Positions 60,528 to 64,000 of a stretch of DNA of 64,000 bases are shown here, piece by piece. Positions within the stretch are counted from its first letter, which is position 1. Every line of letters begins with the position of its first letter. The stretch is from NCBI RefSeq assembly GCF_913775985.1, contig NZ_CAJYMB010000051.1, positions 1-64,000 of the forward strand, given 5' to 3'. The position numbers and the translations under genes are program-made. The notes beneath the pieces are model-generated. The model worked only from the letters and a program-made list of their open reading frames with translations, made no database searches and was not told the origin of the DNA. This DNA is from an uncultured Pluralibacter sp. GTDB lineage: Bacteria > Pseudomonadota > Gammaproteobacteria > Enterobacterales > Enterobacteriaceae.

Positions 60528-61145
60528 ATGTCCACTCAGTATGGATTTTTTATTGATTCCAGCCGCTGCACCGGTTGCAAAACCTGCGAGCTGGCCTGTA
60601 AAGACTACAAAGATTTGACCCCCGACGTCAGCTTTCGCCGCATCTACGAGTATGCGGGCGGCGACTGGCAGGAAGATAACGGCAGCTGGCACCAGAACGT
60701 GTTTGCCTACTACCTCTCTATCGCCTGCAACCACTGCGAAGATCCGGCCTGTACCAAAGTCTGCCCGAGCGGTGCGATGCACAAGCGCGAAGACGGTTTT
60801 GTGGTGGTCAATGAAGACGTGTGTATCGGCTGCCGCTACTGCCACATGGCCTGCCCGTACGGCGCGCCGCAGTACAACGAGGCCAAAGGGCATATGACCA
60901 AGTGCGACGGCTGTCACGAGCGCGTCGCCGACGGTAAAAAACCGATTTGCGTCGAGTCCTGCCCGCTGCGCGCGCTGGACTTTGGGCCGATTGAAGAGCT
61001 GCGGGCAAAACACGGTAAGCTGGCTGCCGTAGCACCGCTGCCGTCCGCGCATTTCACCAAACCAAGCATAGTGATCAAACCCAACGCCAACAGCCGCCCG
61101 ACGGGCGATACCACAGGCTATCTGGCAAATCCGGAGGAGGTTTAA
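60528..61145 (+). CDS. dmsB: Anaerobic DMSO reductase chain B, iron-sulfur subunit
   Basis: DmsB carries four 4Fe-4S clusters that link the membrane anchor to DmsA. The 205 residues match E. coli. Ferredoxin motifs are visible: CTGCKTCELACKDY, CNHCEDPACTKVCPSGAM, CIGCRYCHMACPYGAP and CDGCHERVADGKKPICVESCP (broken up here). The gene begins 10 bases after dmsA with AAGGAG, and dmsC follows after one base. Confidence 0.98.
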   Translation: MSTQYGFFIDSSRCTGCKTCELACKDYKDLTPDVSFRRIYEYAGGDWQEDNGSWHQNVFAYYLSIACNHCEDPACTKVCPSGAMHKREDGFVVVNEDVCIGCRYCHMACPYGAPQYNEAKGHMTKCDGCHERVADGKKPICVESCPLRALDFGPIEELRAKHGKLAAVAPLPSAHFTKPSIVIKPNANSRPTGDTTGYLANPEEV

Positions 61146-61146
61146 G

Positions 61147-62010
61147 ATGGGAAGTGGATGGCATGAATGGCCGCTAATGATCTTCACGGTCTTTGGCCAG
61201 TGCGTGGCGGGCGGATTTATCGTTCTGGCCCTGGCGATGTTAACGGGAAACCTGTCCCGTCAGCAGGAAAAAAGTGTCGTGACGGGAATGTTCTTCCTGT
61301 GGGTGCTGATGGGGATTGCCTTTGTTGCCTCAACCCTGCACCTGGGCTCGCCGCTGCGGGCGTTTAACTCTCTCAACCGGGTGGGTGCCTCATCGCTGAG
61401 TAATGAAATTGCCAGCGGCGCCATTTTCTTCGCCGTAGGCGGCCTCGGCTGGCTGCTGGCGGCGCTCGGCAAGCTGCCGCAGGCGCTGCGCGGCATCTGG
61501 CTGGTGCTGACCATGGTGCTGGGCGTGGTGTTCGTCTGGATGATGGTACGGGTTTACAACACCATTGATACCGTACCAACGTGGTACAGCGTCTGGACGC
61601 CGCTGAGCTTCTTCCTGACCCTGTTTATCGGCGGGCCGCTGCTGGGCTACCTGCTGCTGCGCGCGGCGGGCGTCGAGGGGCGGGCGATGCGCCTGCTTCC
61701 GGCGGTATCAATGCTTGCGCTGCTGGCCAGCGCCATTGTGGTGGTGATGCAGGGCAGCGAGCTGGCCACTATCCACAGCTCGATTCAGCAGGCGTCGGCG
61801 CTGGTGCCGGCCTATGGCTCACTGATGGCCTGGCGGCTGGTGCTGCTGGCTCTGGCGCTGGCGCTGTGGGTCGCGCCGCAGCTGAAAGGTCGTCAGGCTG
61901 GCGTTCCGCTGCTGTGCCTGGCCTTCGTGCTGCTGGTGGCCGGTGAACTCATTGGCAGGGGCGTGTTCTACGGCCTGCACATGACCGTCGGCATGGCGAT
62001 TGCCAGCTAG
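61147..62010 (+). CDS. dmsC: Anaerobic DMSO reductase chain C, membrane anchor
   Basis: DmsC is the eight-helix inner-membrane subunit that oxidises menaquinol and anchors DmsAB on the periplasmic face. The 287 residues equal the E. coli length. The start MGSGWHEWPLMIFTVFGQC and the STLHLGSPLRAFNSLNR segment with the quinol-linked His are conserved. GGAGGAGG precedes the ATG. Confidence 0.97.
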   Translation: MGSGWHEWPLMIFTVFGQCVAGGFIVLALAMLTGNLSRQQEKSVVTGMFFLWVLMGIAFVASTLHLGSPLRAFNSLNRVGASSLSNEIASGAIFFAVGGLGWLLAALGKLPQALRGIWLVLTMVLGVVFVWMMVRVYNTIDTVPTWYSVWTPLSFFLTLFIGGPLLGYLLLRAAGVEGRAMRLLPAVSMLALLASAIVVVMQGSELATIHSSIQQASALVPAYGSLMAWRLVLLALALALWVAPQLKGRQAGVPLLCLAFVLLVAGELIGRGVFYGLHMTVGMAIAS

Positions 62011-62016
62011 GTAAAT

Positions 62017-62046
62017 ATTGCGTCGGGCCACCGGGCCCGGCGCAAT
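62017..62046. repeat. Stable hairpin 3' of dmsC (REP-like)
   Basis: ATTGCG-T-CGGGCC pairs with GGCCCG-G-CGCAAT around ACCG, 13 pairs including one T-G. An A-run, not a T-run, follows on the plus strand, so it resembles a REP/3'-stabilising hairpin more than a terminator. The rest of 62011-62281 is AT-rich and has no gene; E. coli carries ycaC here, which is absent. Confidence 0.55.
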
Positions 62047-62281
62047 AAAAAATGCGCTTTATCCATGAAATATTTCAACTGAATATTCCCGCCCGATTAA
62101 TCTCTTTTCTAATTAAAACAACAGCATAATTTTTGGCCCGGCGTTATTTCCATTTCACTGGATTAAAAACATGAATGGATGCCCGCAAAACCCCGCCAGC
62201 ACTGGCCTGAGGGCGATTGACTTTGCCTACAGGAGTGGCATGATGCGCGCGAAATCTGAACTTCCTCACGGTTTTTAATCC

Positions 62282-63430
62282 ATGTCCACTTATACCCGGC
62301 CGGTGCAGCTTCTGCTCTGCGGCTTATTACTGTTAACGCTGGCGATTGCGGTTCTGAATACGCTCGTCCCGCTGTGGCTCGCCCATGACAATCTGCCTAC
62401 CTGGCAGGTCGGGATGGTGAGCTCGTCCTATTTTACCGGCAACCTGGTCGGTACGCTGCTGGCCGGACGTCTGATTAAGCGTCTCGGCTTCAACCGCAGC
62501 TACTATCTGGCGTCGATTATTTTCGCCGCCGCCTGCGTTGGACTTGGATTTACCCTCGGCTTCTGGAGCTGGCTGAGCTGGCGTTTCCTCGCCGGTATCG
62601 GCTGCGCGATGATCTGGGTTGTGGTCGAGAGCGCGCTGATGTGCAGCGGCACCTCCCGCAATCGCGGACGCCTGCTGGCAGCCTATATGATGATCTATTA
62701 CGTCGGTACCGTACTGGGCCAGCTGATGGTCAGCAAGCTGCCGACGGATCTAATGAGCGTACTGCCGTGGGTTACCGGCCTGAGCCTGGCGGCGATTCTG
62801 CCGCTGCTGTTTACCCGCATCACCAACCAGCACAGCGAAGAGCACGAGCCGACGCAAATCTGGACGATGCTGCGCCTGCGCCAGGCGCGCCTTGGGGTGA
62901 ACGGCTGCATTATCTCCGGTATCGTGCTCGGCTCGCTGTATGGCCTGATGCCGCTGTGGCTGAACCATAAAGGCGTGAGCGACTCCGGTATCGGTTTCTG
63001 GATGGCGGTGATGGTCAGCGCCGGTATTCTCGGCCAGTGGCCTATTGGCCGTCTGGCGGACAAGTTTGGCCGTCTGCTGGTGCTGCGGGTACAGGTTTTT
63101 GTGGTGATCGTGGGCAGCCTGGCGATGCTCGGACAGGCGGCGATGGCGCCAACCCTGTTTATTCTCGGCGCCGCCGGCTTTACGCTCTATCCGGTGGCAA
63201 TGGCCTGGGCCTGCGAGAAAGTGGCTCACCATCAGCTGGTGGGCATGAACCAGGCGCTGCTGCTGAGCTACACCACCGGCAGTCTGCTTGGCCCAACCCT
63301 GACATCAATGCTGATGCAGAACTACTCGGATAACCTGCTGTTTATCATGATCGCCAGCGTGTCATTTATCTACCTGCTGATGCTGCTGCGTAAGGCCGAA
63401 CATCATCCGACGCCGGTGGCGCATGCCTGA
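62282..63430 (+). CDS. ycaD: MFS-type transporter YcaD
   Basis: The 382-residue, twelve-helix major-facilitator protein matches E. coli YcaD in length. The family loop motifs are [21 protein letters not shown] (helices 2-3, here broken at 20) and [16 protein letters not shown] (helices 8-9). MFS relatives of this branch have putative efflux roles; the substrate is unknown. It is closed by the terminator at 63454-63480. Confidence 0.95.
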   Translation: MSTYTRPVQLLLCGLLLLTLAIAVLNTLVPLWLAHDNLPTWQVGMVSSSYFTGNLVGTLLAGRLIKRLGFNRSYYLASIIFAAACVGLGFTLGFWSWLSWRFLAGIGCAMIWVVVESALMCSGTSRNRGRLLAAYMMIYYVGTVLGQLMVSKLPTDLMSVLPWVTGLSLAAILPLLFTRITNQHSEEHEPTQIWTMLRLRQARLGVNGCIISGIVLGSLYGLMPLWLNHKGVSDSGIGFWMAVMVSAGILGQWPIGRLADKFGRLLVLRVQVFVVIVGSLAMLGQAAMAPTLFILGAAGFTLYPVAMAWACEKVAHHQLVGMNQALLLSYTTGSLLGPTLTSMLMQNYSDNLLFIMIASVSFIYLLMLLRKAEHHPTPVAHA

Positions 63431-63453
63431 TCCTGCCTGAGTGAAGAAGAACG

Positions 63454-63480
63454 AAAGCCTGTCATGCGACAGGCTTTTTT
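63454..63480 (+). terminator. Terminator of ycaD
   Basis: AAAGCCTGTC, a short ATGC loop and GACAGGCTTT are followed by a T-run. It begins 24 bases after the ycaD stop. Confidence 0.93.
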
Positions 63481-63532
63481 CTTTTCCCGCACTTCGCTAA
63501 GGTAAGGGCCCAAACGTTGACAGGGATATCCC

Positions 63533-64000
63533 ATGGAACCAGTACGTTTTACCCTCGCCCAGATTGAAGCCTTTACCTGCGTGTGCGAAAGCGGGACGCT
63601 GACCCAGGCCGCCCACAAGCTGAAAAAAGACCGCACCACCGTGAGCGAGCTGGTGGACTATCTGGAGATCGATCTCGGCTACGCCCTGTTTGACCGGGCT
63701 ACAAGGCCACTGACCCTGACGCCGCACGGGCAGCGGCTGTACCGCCAGGCGCGGCTGTTTCTTCATGAGGCGCAGGCCTTCTCCCGCATCGCCAGACAGA
63801 TACCCGAGCAGGTGGAAACCCACCTGACGCTCTGCTATGACCTGTTTACCCCCCGAAAACTGCTGCTGGAGCTCGCCAGTCGCCTCCGGGAGCAGCAGAT
63901 CGAGCTGGATCTGATCGCCTGCGAGCGCGCCGAAGCGGAAAAATGGCTGGATGAAGGTAGCGCCGACGTGGGCCTGTTTCAGGCGCTGAACCGCTCGATT
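63533..64000 (+). CDS. LysR-family transcriptional regulator (partial, 3' end outside window)
   Basis: The first 156 residues are visible. The N-terminal winged helix is of LysR type (RFTLAQIEAFTCVCESGTL, then QAAHKLKKDRTTVSELVDYLE), followed by FDRATRPLTLTPHGQRLY and the linker helix. The effector domain starts near residue 95 (THLTLCYDLFTPRKLL). AGGGA lies before the ATG at 63533. The effector and targets are unknown. A LysR gene in this place and orientation does not correspond to anything I recall downstream of E. coli ycaD. Confidence 0.88.
   Translation, partial: MEPVRFTLAQIEAFTCVCESGTLTQAAHKLKKDRTTVSELVDYLEIDLGYALFDRATRPLTLTPHGQRLYRQARLFLHEAQAFSRIARQIPEQVETHLTLCYDLFTPRKLLLELASRLREQQIELDLIACERAEAEKWLDEGSADVGLFQALNRSI

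Noticed and set aside
58532-60535. A 667-codon frame opposite dmsA, and similar long frames opposite clpA, hcp, nifJ and ftsK
   Set aside because: They are shadows of GC-rich coding strands; they lack start signals and resemble no protein family.

Overview
The window is chromosomal DNA from a member of the Enterobacteriaceae that is not Escherichia coli. Gene order and protein sequences follow the E. coli segment ybjS-ybjT-ltaE-poxB-hcr-hcp-lysO-aqpZ-ybjD-ybjX-macAB-cspD-clpSA-(variable)-infA-aat-cydCD-trxB-lrp-ftsK-lolA-rarA-serS-dmsABC-ycaD almost gene for gene. InfA looks identical to the E. coli protein as I remember it and Lrp nearly so, while YbjX, YbjD and the FtsK linker have diverged. 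The core is GC-rich. I cannot fix the genus from the sequence alone.

Layout: (1) 1-5350 holds the ybjS/ybjT/ltaE/poxB cluster and a DoxX-family membrane protein. (2) 5400-7472 is an AT-rich insert with an HNH-nuclease toxin and a likely immunity gene, placed between poxB and hcr. (3) 7473-21459 is conserved core: nitric-oxide-responsive hcp-hcr, lysine exporter, aquaporin, OLD nuclease, MacAB efflux, cspD, clpS-clpA. (4) 21586-43090 is a 21.5-kb accessory island between clpA and infA, the site where E. coli strains carry their type I-F CRISPR. It contains a three-subunit periplasmic GMC dehydrogenase; a type I-F CRISPR-Cas locus (cas1 remnant, cas2-3, csy1-csy2-csy3-cas6f, ten-repeat array); a ccdBA toxin-antitoxin pair set antisense inside the cas operon; a pyruvate:flavodoxin oxidoreductase coupled to a GltD-like FeS flavoprotein; a sodium/solute symporter; and an M20 amidohydrolase. 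(5) 43228-64000 is core again, from infA to ycaD and a partial LysR regulator.

How the parts work together: Aat, which marks proteins with Leu/Phe, and ClpS-ClpA, which recognise and unfold them, stand on either side of the island. CydDC and TrxB act in thiol and cytochrome bd homeostasis. FtsK, RarA and YbjD act on DNA. The anaerobic theme is strong: hcp-hcr with an NsrR-type palindrome, dmsABC with an FNR site, and the PFOR operon.

The most unusual region is the CRISPR locus. Cas1 keeps its first two dozen and last seventy residues but has lost about 230 residues between them, in frame, including most of its active site. The ribosome-binding site and the 4-base overlap with cas2-3 survive. 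All interference genes look intact, so the system is predicted to be able to interfere but not to acquire spacers. The ccdBA pair splits the operon into two transcription units and may act as an addiction module that stabilises the interference genes.
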